A stretch of 64,000 bases of DNA from positions 148,497 to 212,496 of the forward strand of contig CAVSRW010000014.1 of assembly GCA_963730405.1 (NCBI GenBank). The letters run 5' to 3'. Position 1 is the stretch's first letter. Each line of letters begins with the position of its first letter. Below, piece after piece: positions 26,824 to 38,371 of the stretch. Below the pieces are notes generated by a model, which had not been told where the DNA came from, searched no databases, and saw only the letters and a list, made by a program, of their open reading frames with translations. The position numbers and the translations under genes were made by a program. The stretch comes from Gaiellasilicea sp963730405 (lineage in GTDB: Bacteria; Actinomycetota; Thermoleophilia; Gaiellales; Gaiellaceae).

Positions 26824-28008
26824 CTACGAGACCGTGAAGCCGGAGTCGACGACGGGCGCGCCGTAGCGACTCTCGCTGCGCGGGCCGTAGCCGGGGAGGA
26901 CGACCCAGCGGTACGAGCCAGGGCGGAACACGACCGAGCTCGGCAGGCTCAGAAATGGCTTGGTCGTCGTCGTGCGATAGATGCTCTTGCCGGCGCGACT
27001 GAACTCGACGCTGTAATAGTCGGCCGCGGGGACCGGCGCCCACGCCCAGTTGCGGGTCGGCCGGAAGCCGGCCGCGCTCCCCGGCGTCGCCGCGCCGGTC
27101 GTCGTCGGGGCCGTCGTCGCAGACGGAGCCGTCGTTGCCGCCGGTGCGGTCCTCTCGGGCGGAGCCGTGGTGACCGTCCGCGGCGCGGCCGTGGTCGCCG
27201 GTGGATCCTGCTCGGTGCGCGCCGCGGTCGTACCGGCCGCGGTCGATGTCGTCGCGCGGGCCGACGGCGTCGCGGACGGTGGGCGCGAGCTCTTCGCCCG
27301 AGTCGTCGTCGGCCGCGTCGTCGGCGTCGAGTCCGCGCGCGCCTCGACGAGTTGCGCGAGGTCGGGCCCGCCAGAGGCGAGCTGGAGCACGGCGAGGGTG
27401 GCGATCCCGGCCACGGCGAGCGTGAGGGCGGCCACGAGCGGCAGCCGCGAGCGGCGCCTTCGCGGCGTGGCGGGCTCGGGGGCGGCGACCGCCGCCCGCG
27501 GGGGCGGCGGCGCGGGCAGCGCCGGTGCCGGCTCGCGCCGCGCAGCCTCGAGCCGGCCGACCTGACGCTCGATCCGGCCGAGACGCGTGTCCAGGCCCTG
27601 CCACCCGGTCGTGATCAGGTCGATCAGGACCGCGAGGTCGTCCACGCGCTCCCGCCGCTCGGTATCCGTCTCCCTCCGGAGATCGCGGATGGCCTCGGCG
27701 AGCTCTCCGAGCACCGAGCCGAGCTCGGCGAGCGCCGCATCGGGCGTTCCGGGGGCCGGCGGGGGCGCCACGGCCGGCTGGAGTGCCGCCGCGGCCTCGG
27801 CCGTCCGCTCGGCCGGTCGCTCCAGTACGTCGTGCAGCGCCGCCAGCGCGAAGCGCTGGACGGCACGCGTCTGCTCCGGGTCGAGGTCGCCGAGAACCGC
27901 GAGCACGCGCTCCTGGACCGCCTCGCTGACCGGCTCACGCGTCAGCACTCGGATGACGCCTTCGACCGGGACGTCCGCCTTCTGTGCGATCTCCGCAAGG
28001 ATCGACAT
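26824..28008 (-). CDS. HTH-coiled coil-TM-Thr-rich linker-extracellular domain protein
   Basis: 394 residues from the ATG at 28008. Residues 1-45 (ILAEIAQKADVPVEGVIRVLTREPVSEAVQERVLAVL) resemble the DNA-binding helix-turn-helix of LacI regulators. They are followed by an Ala/Glu helical region with coiled-coil character (LRRETDTERRERVDDL, LGRIERQVGRLEAARRE), a proline-rich spacer and one hydrophobic helix (about 205-225). After it come about 100 residues rich in Thr/Ala/Pro and a C-terminal beta domain (NWAWAPVPAADYYSVEF, GSYRWVVLPG) of fibronectin-III-like character. It could link an external signal to transcription. Its stop abuts the convergent ATPase stop. Confidence 0.7.
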   Translation of the reverse strand: MSILAEIAQKADVPVEGVIRVLTREPVSEAVQERVLAVLGDLDPEQTRAVQRFALAALHDVLERPAERTAEAAAALQPAVAPPPAPGTPDAALAELGSVLGELAEAIRDLRRETDTERRERVDDLAVLIDLITTGWQGLDTRLGRIERQVGRLEAARREPAPALPAPPPPRAAVAAPEPATPRRRRSRLPLVAALTLAVAGIATLAVLQLASGGPDLAQLVEARADSTPTTRPTTTRAKSSRPPSATPSARATTSTAAGTTAARTEQDPPATTAAPRTVTTAPPERTAPAATTAPSATTAPTTTGAATPGSAAGFRPTRNWAWAPVPAADYYSVEFSRAGKSIYRTTTTKPFLSLPSSVVFRPGSYRWVVLPGYGPRSESRYGAPVVDSGFTVS

Positions 28009-28118
28009 AGCGCCACAGGGTACGAGAAACGGCGGCCGCCACCGCGGGGCTCGCTTCGCGGCGGCAACCGCCCCGCTCGTGCGGTTTGGAATTGGGTGAA
28101 CCCGCACATGCAGACTGC

Positions 28119-28460
28119 ATGGACAGTCACGCCGGTTTCAGCGTGATCGCGCTGCAGGGCGAGTCCGATGCCTACATCGCGCCACGGATCCGCTCCGACC
28201 TCGCGACGGCGCTCGGGTCGGAAGGGCCGCTCGTGGTCGACCTGACCCAGGCGACGTTCATCGACTCGACGATCGTCGGGATCCTGCTCGAGGGACTCGC
28301 CGACTGCGAGAAGCTCGAGCGGCCGCTGCTGCTTCTCCTGCCGGAGAACGCGGCGCCGGAGGTGCATCGGCTGTTCGAGATCACCGGGCTCGCGTCGCTC
28401 CTGCCCGTCGTGCGCACGTGGGACGAGGCGACCGCCCGCGTCGCCGCTCCGCCCGCCTAG
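28119..28460 (+). CDS. STAS-domain protein, anti-sigma-factor antagonist type
   Basis: 113 residues from the ATG at 28119. STAS fold: FSVIALQGESDAYIAPRIRSDL, VVDLTQATFIDSTIVGILLEG, and a C-terminal ITGLASLLPVV. The phosphorylatable Ser lies in FIDSTIVG, the SpoIIAA/RsbV position. These proteins release sigma factors by sequestering anti-sigma kinases. No RsbW-like kinase or partner sigma is adjacent. The start is chosen because upstream residues are not family-like. Confidence 0.85.
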   Translation: MDSHAGFSVIALQGESDAYIAPRIRSDLATALGSEGPLVVDLTQATFIDSTIVGILLEGLADCEKLERPLLLLLPENAAPEVHRLFEITGLASLLPVVRTWDEATARVAAPPA

Positions 28461-29141
28461 CTAGGCCGGCTCGGCCGCCCCGGGGTGGACGATCCCGGTC
28501 TCGTAGGCGAAGACGACGGCCTGGACGCGGTCGCGCAGGTCGAGCTTCATCAGGATCCGGGCGACATGGGTCTTCACCGTCGTCTCGCTGACGAAGAGGT
28601 CCTTCGCGATCTCGGCGTTCGAGAGCCCGCGCGCCATGAAGCCGAGCACCTCGAGCTCGCGCGCGGTCAGGTCGGCGACTTTCGGCGAGGGCGCCGTCGC
28701 GATCGAGCTCGGCGGCCGGCGGATGAACTCCTCGATCACACGCTTCGTGATCGCGGGCGAGAGCAGGGCGTCGCCGGAGGCGACCACGTGGATCGCCGCG
28801 ACGAGCTGCTCGGGCGGCGTGTCCTTGAGCATGAAGCCGCTCGCACCGGCGCGGAGCGCCTCGTAGACGTATTCGTCGAGGTCGAACGTCGTCAGCATCA
28901 GGATCCTGGGCGCGTCGCCCGGGGTGTCGAGGATCCGGCGCGTCGCCTCGAGCCCGTCCAGGTTCGGCATCCGGATGTCCATCAGGACGACGTCGGGGCG
29001 CAGCTGCGCGGCGGCCTCGACGGCCTCGATCCCGTCCTCGGCTTCGCCGACGATCTCGATCTCCGGCTCGGACTCGAGGATCATCCGGAACCCCGCGCGG
29101 ACGAGCGCCTGATCGTCCACGATCATCACCCTCACGCTCAT
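28461..29141 (-). CDS. NarL/LuxR-family response regulator
   Basis: 226 residues. Receiver domain: acidic pair in VMIVDDQALVRAGF, phospho-Asp in DVVLMDIRMPNLDG (about 55), Thr in MLTTF, Lys in MLKDT. The C-terminal LuxR-type helix-turn-helix reads LTARELEVLGFMARGLSNAEIAKDLFVSETTVKTHV. It overlaps the upstream sensor kinase by four bases, forming a two-component pair. The divergent ABC exporter is the probable target. The stop lies one base beyond the convergent STAS gene. Confidence 0.95.
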   Translation of the reverse strand: MSVRVMIVDDQALVRAGFRMILESEPEIEIVGEAEDGIEAVEAAAQLRPDVVLMDIRMPNLDGLEATRRILDTPGDAPRILMLTTFDLDEYVYEALRAGASGFMLKDTPPEQLVAAIHVVASGDALLSPAITKRVIEEFIRRPPSSIATAPSPKVADLTARELEVLGFMARGLSNAEIAKDLFVSETTVKTHVARILMKLDLRDRVQAVVFAYETGIVHPGAAEPA

Positions 29142-30313
29142 GCCGCGCCCCCGGCAACCGGGAGCCGCGCCGAGATCTTGAAGCCTCCGCCCGGCCTCGG
29201 GCCGGAGTGCAGCTCGCCGCCGCAGAGGGCGACCCGCTCGCGCATGCCCACGAGGCCGTGACCCGACCCGTCGCCGCCGTTCTCGCTCGATCCGTCGTTC
29301 GCCACTTCGATCTCGACATCCTCTCCGGCGTAGCGGACGGCGACCCACGCGTGCGCAGGCCCGGCGTGCTTCAGCGTGTTCGTCAGCGCCTCCTGCACGA
29401 TCCGATAGGCGGAGAGATCGACGCCGGCCGGAAGCTTCACGGGCGTGCCCTCGACGGTGAGCTCGACCGGGAGGCCCGACTGGCGCACCTGCTCGACGAG
29501 CTCCGGCAGGGTGCCGAGCCCGGGCTGCGGCGCGAGCGCGGGCCGCTCCGCGTCGCTGCGCATGATCCCGAGCAGCCGGCGCATCTCCGCCAGCGCCTGG
29601 CGCCCCGTCTCCTCGACGGTCATGAGGGCCTCGCGCTCGCGCTCCTGCTCGGGTGTCAGCAGCCGCCGGACGGCGCTCGCTTGCACGGTCATGACGCTGA
29701 CCGAGTGCGCGAGCACGTCGTGGAGCTCGCGTGTGATCCGGCTGCGCTCCTCCTCGACCGCCTGGCGGGCCTCCTCCTCCGTCCGCCGGGCTCGCTCTTC
29801 CGCGAGGCGCGCCCGCTCCGAGTGCCGTGACGCCGCCGCGGAGAGCAGGAAGGTGCCGCAGATGGGGATGCTGACCCAGATCAGCTCCGTCGCGGGCACG
29901 TCCGGGGCGCGGAGGAAGACGAGCCACGCGGAACCGAGCAGCGCCCCGAGCGCGACCACGGCCTGGCGCAGATCGAGGAGCGAGCCCGCGACCCACGCGG
30001 CGAGCACGAGGACGAGGAACATCGTCTCGGTGTCGTAGGCGGCTCCGGGGTCGAGCAGCGTGAAGGCGACGGCTCCGGCGCCGACCGCGAGCGGCACCGC
30101 GAACGGTGCGCTGCGCCGCAAGAGGAGCGAGCCGACGGTGAAGAGCGCGATCGCGGCGAGCCGGAAGCGGTTCTCGTCCAGTTCACGCCAGATCTCGATC
30201 TGCGTGATGACCACGGCCGCGAGCGCCAGAGCCTCGAAGGCGTAATCGCGCGCAAGGACCAGGACGCGAAGGGCCACGAAGAAACGGTACTCGACACCTT
30301 GGGTCTGCACCAT
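29138..30313 (-). CDS. Two-component sensor histidine kinase (HisKA_3 type)
   Basis: 391 residues from the ATG at 30313. Four to six hydrophobic helices (about 15-160) with little extracellular sequence form the sensor, as in intramembrane-sensing DesK/NarX-like kinases. A helical linker is followed by ITRELHDVLAHSVSVM with phospho-His, an N-box LTNTLKHA, and a GHGLVGMRERV G-box. Such small kinases beside FtsX-type exporters usually sense envelope damage or peptides. It is translationally coupled to its regulator; 134 bases separate it from the divergent exporter. Confidence 0.93.
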   Translation of the reverse strand: MVQTQGVEYRFFVALRVLVLARDYAFEALALAAVVITQIEIWRELDENRFRLAAIALFTVGSLLLRRSAPFAVPLAVGAGAVAFTLLDPGAAYDTETMFLVLVLAAWVAGSLLDLRQAVVALGALLGSAWLVFLRAPDVPATELIWVSIPICGTFLLSAAASRHSERARLAEERARRTEEEARQAVEEERSRITRELHDVLAHSVSVMTVQASAVRRLLTPEQEREREALMTVEETGRQALAEMRRLLGIMRSDAERPALAPQPGLGTLPELVEQVRQSGLPVELTVEGTPVKLPAGVDLSAYRIVQEALTNTLKHAGPAHAWVAVRYAGEDVEIEVANDGSSENGGDGSGHGLVGMRERVALCGGELHSGPRPGGGFKISARLPVAGGAA

Positions 30314-30447
30314 CGTTCGCAGTGACGACCTCGAAATCATCCTGAGGGACGACCTCGAATGACCGGCACGGCCGACGCCCTGCGCGGGTCGCGACGGCCA
30401 CACTCGATGTCAGGTTCCGACCCGACTCGAAGGAGACGTCACGCGAC

Positions 30448-31222
30448 ATGGAAGCAGCACTCGCGCTCGCCCACTCTGATCAGGAGACCAATGCGGCCGG
30501 CGTCGTCGTCGCCCGCGACCTCAGCCGCCGCTACGGCGCCGGCGAGACGGCCGTCGACGCCCTCCGAGGGGTGTCGCTCGCGATCCCGCGCGGCCACCTG
30601 ACCGCGGTCATGGGCCCGTCCGGGTCCGGCAAGTCGACCCTGATGCACATCCTTGCGGGGCTCGACAAGCCGAGCTCCGGCACGGTCCAGATCGACGGCG
30701 TCGAGCTGACGACGCTGAAGGACAACGACCTGACCAAGCTGCGGCGGCGCCACATCGGCTTCGTCTTCCAGTTCTTCAACCTGCTGCCGATGCTCACGGC
30801 GGAGGAGAACGTCCTCCTGCCGCTCTCGATCGCCGGCGAGAAGCCCGACGCCGCGTGGGTGGCGGAGCTGCTCGAGGCGACCGGCCTCGACGACCGGCGC
30901 TCGCACCGGCCTGTCGGAGCTCTCGGGCGGCCAGCAGCAGCGCGTCGCGGTGGCACGTGCGCTCGTCTCGAAGCCGACCGTGCTCTTCGCCGACGAGCCG
31001 ACCGGCAACCTCGACTCGCAGACCTCGGCCGAGATCCTCGGCCTCCTCCGCGGCGCTGTCGACACCTACGGGCAGACGACGGTGATGGTCACGCACGACC
31101 CGCGCGCGGCCACGATCGCCGACCGGATCCTCTTCCTCGCCGACGGCGTCATCGTCAAGGAGCTCCCGCGCTCGTCGCAGGCGGAGATCCTCGAGGTCCT
31201 GAGCGAAGTGGCGGGCCGATGA
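30448..31222 (+). CDS. MacB/LolD-type ABC transporter ATPase (frameshifted)
   Basis: About 257 residues with one surplus base near 30912. Walker A GPSGSGKST (about 56-64), Q-loop FQFFNLLPMLT, then beyond the break the signature LSGGQQQRVAVARAL, Walker B VLFADEPTGNLDS and H-loop VTHDP. The break falls between HRP and SELSGG, so both parts clearly belong to one gene. ATG at 30448 follows AAGGAG. It ends on the permease start (ATGA). With the permease it forms a MacB/FtsX-type unit that moves lipids, peptides or antibiotics, probably under the adjacent two-component system. Confidence 0.85.
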
Positions 31223-33759
31223 GGCGCGTCGCGCTGCGCGGCCTCGCCGCGCGCAAGCTGCGCTCGATCCTGACCGCGATCGCGATCGTCCTCGGCGTTG
31301 CGATGGTGAGCGGCACGCTGGTCCTCACCGACACGATCGACAAGGCCTTCGACTCGATCTTCTCCAGCTCCTACGAGCAGACCGACGCCGTCATCTCCGG
31401 GACGAAGCTCGTCGAGTGGTCGCAGACCGGCAAGGCCCAGGTTTCGCCGGACGTGCTCCGGAATGTCCGGGCGCTGCCTGAGGTCGAGGCCGCGGCCGGG
31501 ACGATCCTCGACATCTCCGGCGACGCGAACCAGGCCAAGATCCTGACCAAGGACGGCGAGCCCATCCAGGGCAACAACCCGACGTTCGGACTGGGAGTCG
31601 ACCCGGCGGACGAGCGGTTCAACCCCTTCGAGCTCGTCGAGGGGCGCTGGGCCTCGGGCGGGAGCCAGGTCGTGATCGACCTGAACACGGCGGACAAGTA
31701 CGGCTTTCACGTCGGCGACCGCGTGAAGGTCGCGGGAGAGGGGCCGGTTGGCGCGTACACGCTCACCGGGATCGCCCGCTTCGGCGACGTCGCCAGCCTC
31801 GGCGGCGCCACGATCGCGCTCTTCGACGTCGCGACGGCCCGCAAGGTGCTCGACAAGACCGGATTCGACGCGGTCGCGGTCGCAGGCCGGGAGGGCGTCG
31901 AAACCCAGAAGCTGATCGACTCGATCCGGACCGCGATCCCTGTCTCCGCACAGGTGCGGACGGGGGCGGAGCAGGCGGCCGAGGACGGCGAGGGCGTGGG
32001 CGAGTTCGTCACCTTCATCCGCTACTTCCTGCTCGCCTTCGGCGGCATTGCGCTCTTCGTCGGCGCGTTCGTCATCTTCAACACGCTCTCGATCACCGTC
32101 GCGCAGCGGACGAAGGAGCTGGCCACCCTCCGGACGCTGGGCGCCTCGCGGCGCCAGGTGCTGCGCTCGGTGATCCTCGAGGGCTTCGTGCTCGGCGTCG
32201 TCGCGTCGGCGATCGGCCTCGCGCTCGGCGTGCTGCTGGCCAAGGGGCTGACGGCCCTGTTCGGCGCCCTCAACCTCGACATGCCGCAGGCGGAGATGGT
32301 CTTCCGGTGGCGGACCGTCGTGGTCGCGATGCTGACGGGAACGATCGTCACGCTCGTGGCGTCGATCTGGCCGGCCGTGCGTGCGACCAGGATCGCACCG
32401 ATCTCGGCCGTTCGCGAGGGCGGGATGATCGTGAAGAAGCCGTCGCGCAAGACGCTCGTCTTCGGCTTGGTCGTCACCGGCCTCTCGGTGTTCGGCCTCG
32501 TCTACGGCACGCTCGGCGAGGGCGTCTCGACGGCCGGGCGCGTGCTCGGAATCGGGCTGGGCGCGCTCGGCATCTTCATCGGCCTCGCCGCAATCGCACC
32601 CCGCCTCGTCCGGCCGCTCGCCCACGTGGTCGGCCTGCCCGCGGCCCGCCTCGGCGGCGCGGCCGGCCGGCTCGCGCAGGAGAACGCGGTTCGCAACCCG
32701 GGCCGAACCGCCTCGACGGCGGCGGCGCTGATGATCGGGCTCACGCTCGTCTCGTTCGTCGCCGTCTTCGGCAAGGCGCTGCTCGAGAGCGACGAGAAGG
32801 CGCTCGAGAAGCAGCTCGCCGCGAGCCACGTGATCACCTCGCAGAGCGGCTGGGACACCGTCCCGGTGGGCGCCGGCCGCATCGCAGCGGCGGCGCCGGG
32901 CGTGCAGGTCGCGTCCGCGGTCCGGGGCGACCGCGCGCAGAAGCTCGGCGCCGGCGAGGTCGACGTCAGCGGCGTCGACCCGAAGACGATCGCCGGCGCG
33001 TACAACTTCGAGTGGCTCGAAGGCTCGTCGGCGTCGCTCGCGACGCTCGCGCGAGGCGACGCGATCGTGCGCGAAGGCGAGGGCCACGTCGGCGACACGC
33101 TGCGGCTGATGACGCCGGCAGGCAAGCAGCTCGAAGCGGACGTGCGCGCCGTTTACCGGAAGCACGGCGACCTCGACCAGCTCCTCGGTCAAGTCGTGCT
33201 CTCGCAGGCGACCTTCGACGCGAACTTCCCGCGCCCGGGCGACATGCTGACGCTCGTCCAGGCCGACTCGACCGGCGGCCTCGAGCAGGCGCTTGCCGCG
33301 TTCCCGGATGCGAACCTGCAGACCGCCGACGAGTTCATCTCGAATCGGACCGCATGGCTCAACGACGTGATGAGCCTCTTCTACGTCCTGCTGGCGCTGT
33401 CGGTGATCGTCTCGCTCTTCGGGATGGTGAACACGCTCGTGCTCGCCGTCTTCGAGCGGACGCGGGAGCTCGGGATGCTGCGTGCGGTCGGGATGACGCG
33501 GCGCCAGACCCGCCGGATGATCCGGCAGGAGAGCGTGATCACGGCGCTGATCGGCGCGGCGCTCGGGCTCCCGCTGGGCGTCGGCCTGGCGGCGCTCGTG
33601 ACGCAGTCGCTGGCGGAGTACGGCGTCTCGTTCTCGCTGCCGGTGGGGACGCTCGTCGTCTTCACGGTGGTCGCGATCCTCGCCGGCATCCTCGCGGCGA
33701 TCGCTCCCGCCCGGCGGGCCTCGCGGCTGAACGTGCTCAACGCGCTCCAGTACGAGTAG
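31219..33759 (+). CDS. FtsX/MacB-type ABC permease, duplicated architecture
   Basis: 846 residues. N-terminal helix (LRSILTAIAIVLGVAMVSGTLVL), a large extracellular domain (about 40-250), three helices containing FNTLSITVAQRTKELATLRTLGASRRQV, a central helix pair, a second extracellular domain (about 500-690), and a final FtsX domain with NTLVLAVFERTRELGMLRAVGMTRRQTRRM. The two halves repeat the FtsX motif (RTxELxxLRxxGxxRRQ), the known long actinobacterial form that works as one polypeptide. ATG overlaps the ATPase stop. A terminator follows. Confidence 0.95.
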   Translation: MRRVALRGLAARKLRSILTAIAIVLGVAMVSGTLVLTDTIDKAFDSIFSSSYEQTDAVISGTKLVEWSQTGKAQVSPDVLRNVRALPEVEAAAGTILDISGDANQAKILTKDGEPIQGNNPTFGLGVDPADERFNPFELVEGRWASGGSQVVIDLNTADKYGFHVGDRVKVAGEGPVGAYTLTGIARFGDVASLGGATIALFDVATARKVLDKTGFDAVAVAGREGVETQKLIDSIRTAIPVSAQVRTGAEQAAEDGEGVGEFVTFIRYFLLAFGGIALFVGAFVIFNTLSITVAQRTKELATLRTLGASRRQVLRSVILEGFVLGVVASAIGLALGVLLAKGLTALFGALNLDMPQAEMVFRWRTVVVAMLTGTIVTLVASIWPAVRATRIAPISAVREGGMIVKKPSRKTLVFGLVVTGLSVFGLVYGTLGEGVSTAGRVLGIGLGALGIFIGLAAIAPRLVRPLAHVVGLPAARLGGAAGRLAQENAVRNPGRTASTAAALMIGLTLVSFVAVFGKALLESDEKALEKQLAASHVITSQSGWDTVPVGAGRIAAAAPGVQVASAVRGDRAQKLGAGEVDVSGVDPKTIAGAYNFEWLEGSSASLATLARGDAIVREGEGHVGDTLRLMTPAGKQLEADVRAVYRKHGDLDQLLGQVVLSQATFDANFPRPGDMLTLVQADSTGGLEQALAAFPDANLQTADEFISNRTAWLNDVMSLFYVLLALSVIVSLFGMVNTLVLAVFERTRELGMLRAVGMTRRQTRRMIRQESVITALIGAALGLPLGVGLAALVTQSLAEYGVSFSLPVGTLVVFTVVAILAGILAAIAPARRASRLNVLNALQYE

Positions 33760-33786
33760 CTCGGAGCAACTGCGGTGGTGGGAGAG

Positions 33787-33810
33787 GGGCGGCCGGGCGG
33801 GCCGCCCTTT
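33787..33810 (+). terminator. Rho-independent terminator after the ABC exporter
   Basis: GGGCGGCC (33787-33794) and GGCCGCCC (33800-33807) form an 8-bp stem with a 5-base loop, followed by TTT then CT. It is 27 bases past the permease stop and is one of the few stems here with a T-tract. Confidence 0.75.
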
Positions 33811-33976
33811 CTCGTTCCGGATGACGCCGGGTCATCCTCGAGGGTGACCCGGAGCCGGTGGAGATCGTCCTCCCGGGCGGCCCGAATCGTTTCCAGGGCC
33901 GACGACGCGGCAAGCGCGGTCGGAAAGACTCACTTCAAGAGAAATCGCTGCAAACCAAGCCAAAAGGGAGAACAGA

Positions 33977-34546
33977 ATGATCCGCAAGGGAGATACGATC
34001 GAGAACCCCGTCACCGGCGAGCGCCTCCTCTTTCTGGAGACGTCCCAGGAGACCGGCGGCGAGTACGTCCTCGTCGAGTGCACCGTGCAGCCGAACGGCT
34101 TCGTCGCCGCGGCCCACGTCCACCCGCACCAGAGCGAGCGGTTCGAGATCGAGTCGGGCACCGTCGCCTTCAAGCTCGACGGCAAGGAGATCGTCGCCGG
34201 CCCCGGCGAGACCGTCGTCGTCCCGGCCGGCAGCTCGCACAAGTTCTGGAACGCCGGTGAGACGGAGGCCGTCTTCGTGACCGAGGTCCGCCCCGCGCTC
34301 CAGTTCGAGCGGCTGCTCGAGACGATGTTCGCGCTCGCGAACGACGGCAGGACGAACAAGAAGGGCATGCCGAACCCGCTCCGCCTCGCGGTGATCGCGA
34401 ACGCGCACTTCGACGACGTGCGCCTCCCGTTCCCGCCGGCCTGGATGCAGAAGGCAGGCCTGGCGATGGGCGCCCCGATGGGCCGCTTGCTCGGCTTCAA
34501 GCCCGAGTACGACGGCACCGAGGCCGAGCCCGCGCTCGCGATCTAG
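33977..34546 (+). CDS. Cupin-domain protein
   Basis: 189 residues. The N-terminal 110 residues form a single cupin barrel: motif 1 PNGFVAAAHVHPHQSERFEIESG supplies metal-binding His and Glu, and motif 2 PGETVVVPAGSSHKFWN supplies the last His. The C-terminal third is helical (FERLLETMFALANDG) with a proline-rich tail. Likely a metal-dependent small-molecule enzyme or binding protein. The ATG has an AGGGAG-like site. No operon partner is evident; a long palindrome follows its stop. Confidence 0.85.
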   Translation: MIRKGDTIENPVTGERLLFLETSQETGGEYVLVECTVQPNGFVAAAHVHPHQSERFEIESGTVAFKLDGKEIVAGPGETVVVPAGSSHKFWNAGETEAVFVTEVRPALQFERLLETMFALANDGRTNKKGMPNPLRLAVIANAHFDDVRLPFPPAWMQKAGLAMGAPMGRLLGFKPEYDGTEAEPALAI

Positions 34547-34559
34547 GCCTCAGCTGTCC

Positions 34560-34604
34560 CAACAGGACGTGTCCCAGGGTCTGTCCCCGGGACACGTCCT
34601 GTTG
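34560..34604. repeat. Long inverted repeat, 16-bp perfect arms
   Basis: CAACAGGACGTGTCCC (34560-34575) and GGGACACGTCCTGTTG (34589-34604) flank a 13-base loop. The interior CCAGGGTCTGTCCC matches the interior of the palindrome at 53991-54035 at 13 of 14 positions, suggesting one dispersed element family. It starts 14 bases after the cupin stop and probably also terminates transcription. Confidence 0.85.
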
Positions 34605-34646
34605 CGCCCCCGAAACAGACAACCGCTCTCATCGAAAGGGACGACG

Positions 34647-35558
34647 ATGACTCCGAAGCGACTCCTGCTCACGCTCGCCGCCGCCCTGGTGGTCGCGTGT
34701 GCTCTCGCCGGCGGCGCGGCCGCCGCGACCGGCAAGGCGCCGGTGCTCGACCGCGAGCAGGTCGGGCCGTGGGCCACGACGCCGAGCACGACTTGTGCCC
34801 CCATCGACGGCGGCTCGGGCCTTGCCGTCGGCTACTCGCTGCGCGGCTTCGCGACGCTGCCGTACTCGAGCGCCAACTTCACCGCGACGGGCACGGCGCG
34901 GCTGACGCTGGCCGGCGGGTACGGCTATCTGGCGGCGCTGGACACGAGCTTCACCCTTCCGAGCGGCATCGGCACCGTCACCGGGACGATCACGGCCGGC
35001 CCGGCCACGAAGGGCCAGGGCACGTGCTACCCGGACACGGGAGCCGCCGAGCTCGAGATCCGAGGCGCCGTCTACACGGCACAGCTACCCGACGGCACGA
35101 CCGACACCGGCCTCGTCGACATCCTCGTCTCGACCATGCCGGGTGCGGCTCCGTTCTCCATCGCCTTCGACTCGACCCGCTCCGCCGAGGTCGATGCCGA
35201 CCGCGACGGGATCTGGGACGGGGACGACAACTGCGAAGTTGCGCCAAACCCGGACCAGCGGGACGTGGACGGAGACTTCGTCGGCGACGCCTGCGACACG
35301 TACGACAACCGATCGGCGCTCACGCTCCTCGGTGAGCTCTGGGCCGACACGAAAGCCGTGAAGAACGGCAGCAAGCTGGTCGCGAAGGTCGACCACGCGA
35401 TCACGGCCCTGCAGGCCGGGCAAGTGGCTGTGGCGTGCACCGACGTCGCCGGCTACATCTCGCAGGTGCAGTCCGCGCGTGGGAAGACGATCCCGGCCTC
35501 GACCGCCGACGTTCTGCTCGCAAAGGCGCGACACATCCGCGCCTTGCTCGGCTGCTAG
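34647..35558 (+). CDS. Secreted protein with thrombospondin type 3 calcium-binding repeats
   Basis: 303 residues from the ATG at 34647. Signal peptide (about 4-26, ending GGAAAA). A beta-rich domain of about 150 residues is followed by Asp-rich DADRDGIWDGDDNCEVAP and DQRDVDGDFVGDACD, the TSP3 pattern that binds calcium. A helical C-terminal domain (ALTLLGELWADTKAV...HIRALLGC) ends the protein. Four or more cysteines may form disulfides. Likely cell-surface or matrix protein; no enzymatic motif. Confidence 0.8.
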   Translation: MTPKRLLLTLAAALVVACALAGGAAAATGKAPVLDREQVGPWATTPSTTCAPIDGGSGLAVGYSLRGFATLPYSSANFTATGTARLTLAGGYGYLAALDTSFTLPSGIGTVTGTITAGPATKGQGTCYPDTGAAELEIRGAVYTAQLPDGTTDTGLVDILVSTMPGAAPFSIAFDSTRSAEVDADRDGIWDGDDNCEVAPNPDQRDVDGDFVGDACDTYDNRSALTLLGELWADTKAVKNGSKLVAKVDHAITALQAGQVAVACTDVAGYISQVQSARGKTIPASTADVLLAKARHIRALLGC

Positions 35559-35635
35559 CGCATCACCCCGCGGCCAGCCGCGCGGCCCCGCGAACGGCCT
35601 CTTCAGAGGTCGTGGAACGCGGGGCCGCGCGCGCC

Positions 35636-35658
35636 GCTTGTGTTTCTGAAACACAAGC
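35636..35658. repeat. Dispersed palindrome, copy 2
   Basis: GCTTGTGTTTC and GAAACACAAGC around a central T. It is identical in its 11-base arms to the copies at 1208 and 35732, and lies 78 bases after the TSP3 gene stop. Confidence 0.9.
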
Positions 35659-35731
35659 TCGCTCGCGCGCGGACGGACGCGGTAATACCGCGAGCACGAG
35701 CCGGATCAGGGCAAGAAACGCCCGCCGAGGG

Positions 35732-35754
35732 GCTTGTGTTTCTGAAACACAAGC
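35732..35754. repeat. Dispersed palindrome, copy 3
   Basis: Identical to copy 2 over all 23 bases, 74 bases away from it and 12 bases beyond the stop of the minus-strand HxlR gene. Copies 2 and 3 therefore bracket the convergent intergenic region, one near each gene end. Confidence 0.9.
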
Positions 35755-35766
35755 TCCCGCGCACGC

Positions 35767-36067
35767 TCAGCGGTCGGCGAAGGCGGCGACGGCGTCGACG
35801 ACGAGCTTGAGCCGCAGTCCCTCGGCCGTCACCCGGTACTCGACGCGCGGAGGGCGCGCGTCGACGACGCGGCGCTCCAGCATGCCTGCCTCCTCCAGCT
35901 CGACCAGACGCTGGGCGAGCGTTCCGGGCGGGATCGCGCCGATCGCCTGCCTGAACTCGTTGAAGCGAGTCGCGCCCTCGTAGGACGCCCAGAGCACCGA
36001 GACGACCCAGCGCCGCTCGAGGAGGCCCGCCGCTCGGCGGACCTCCTCGGGCACGGGCTTGCAGCTC

Positions 36068-36078
<11 letters not shown>
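35767..36078 (-). CDS. HxlR-family transcriptional regulator
   Basis: 103 residues. Winged helix: LLERRWVVSVLWASYEGATRFNEFRQAIGAIPPGTLAQRLVELEEAGMLERRVV, then VEYRVTAEGLRLKLVVDAV. An N-terminal CKSC pair takes the place of the single Cys typical of HxlR/HypR-type proteins and could sense oxidants or metal. Its start overlaps the lon stop by 11 bases, so it is read from the lon transcript, an unusual coupling. Confidence 0.88.

Positions 36079-38358
<2,280 letters not shown>

Positions 38359-38371
<13 letters not shown>

Noticed and set aside
30448..33759. A single open frame of 1103 codons spanning ATPase and permease
   Set aside because: The middle (about 30915-31218) is out of frame with the real ATPase motifs, which lie in the +1 frame and end on the permease ATG. 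It is the frameshift, not a natural fusion.
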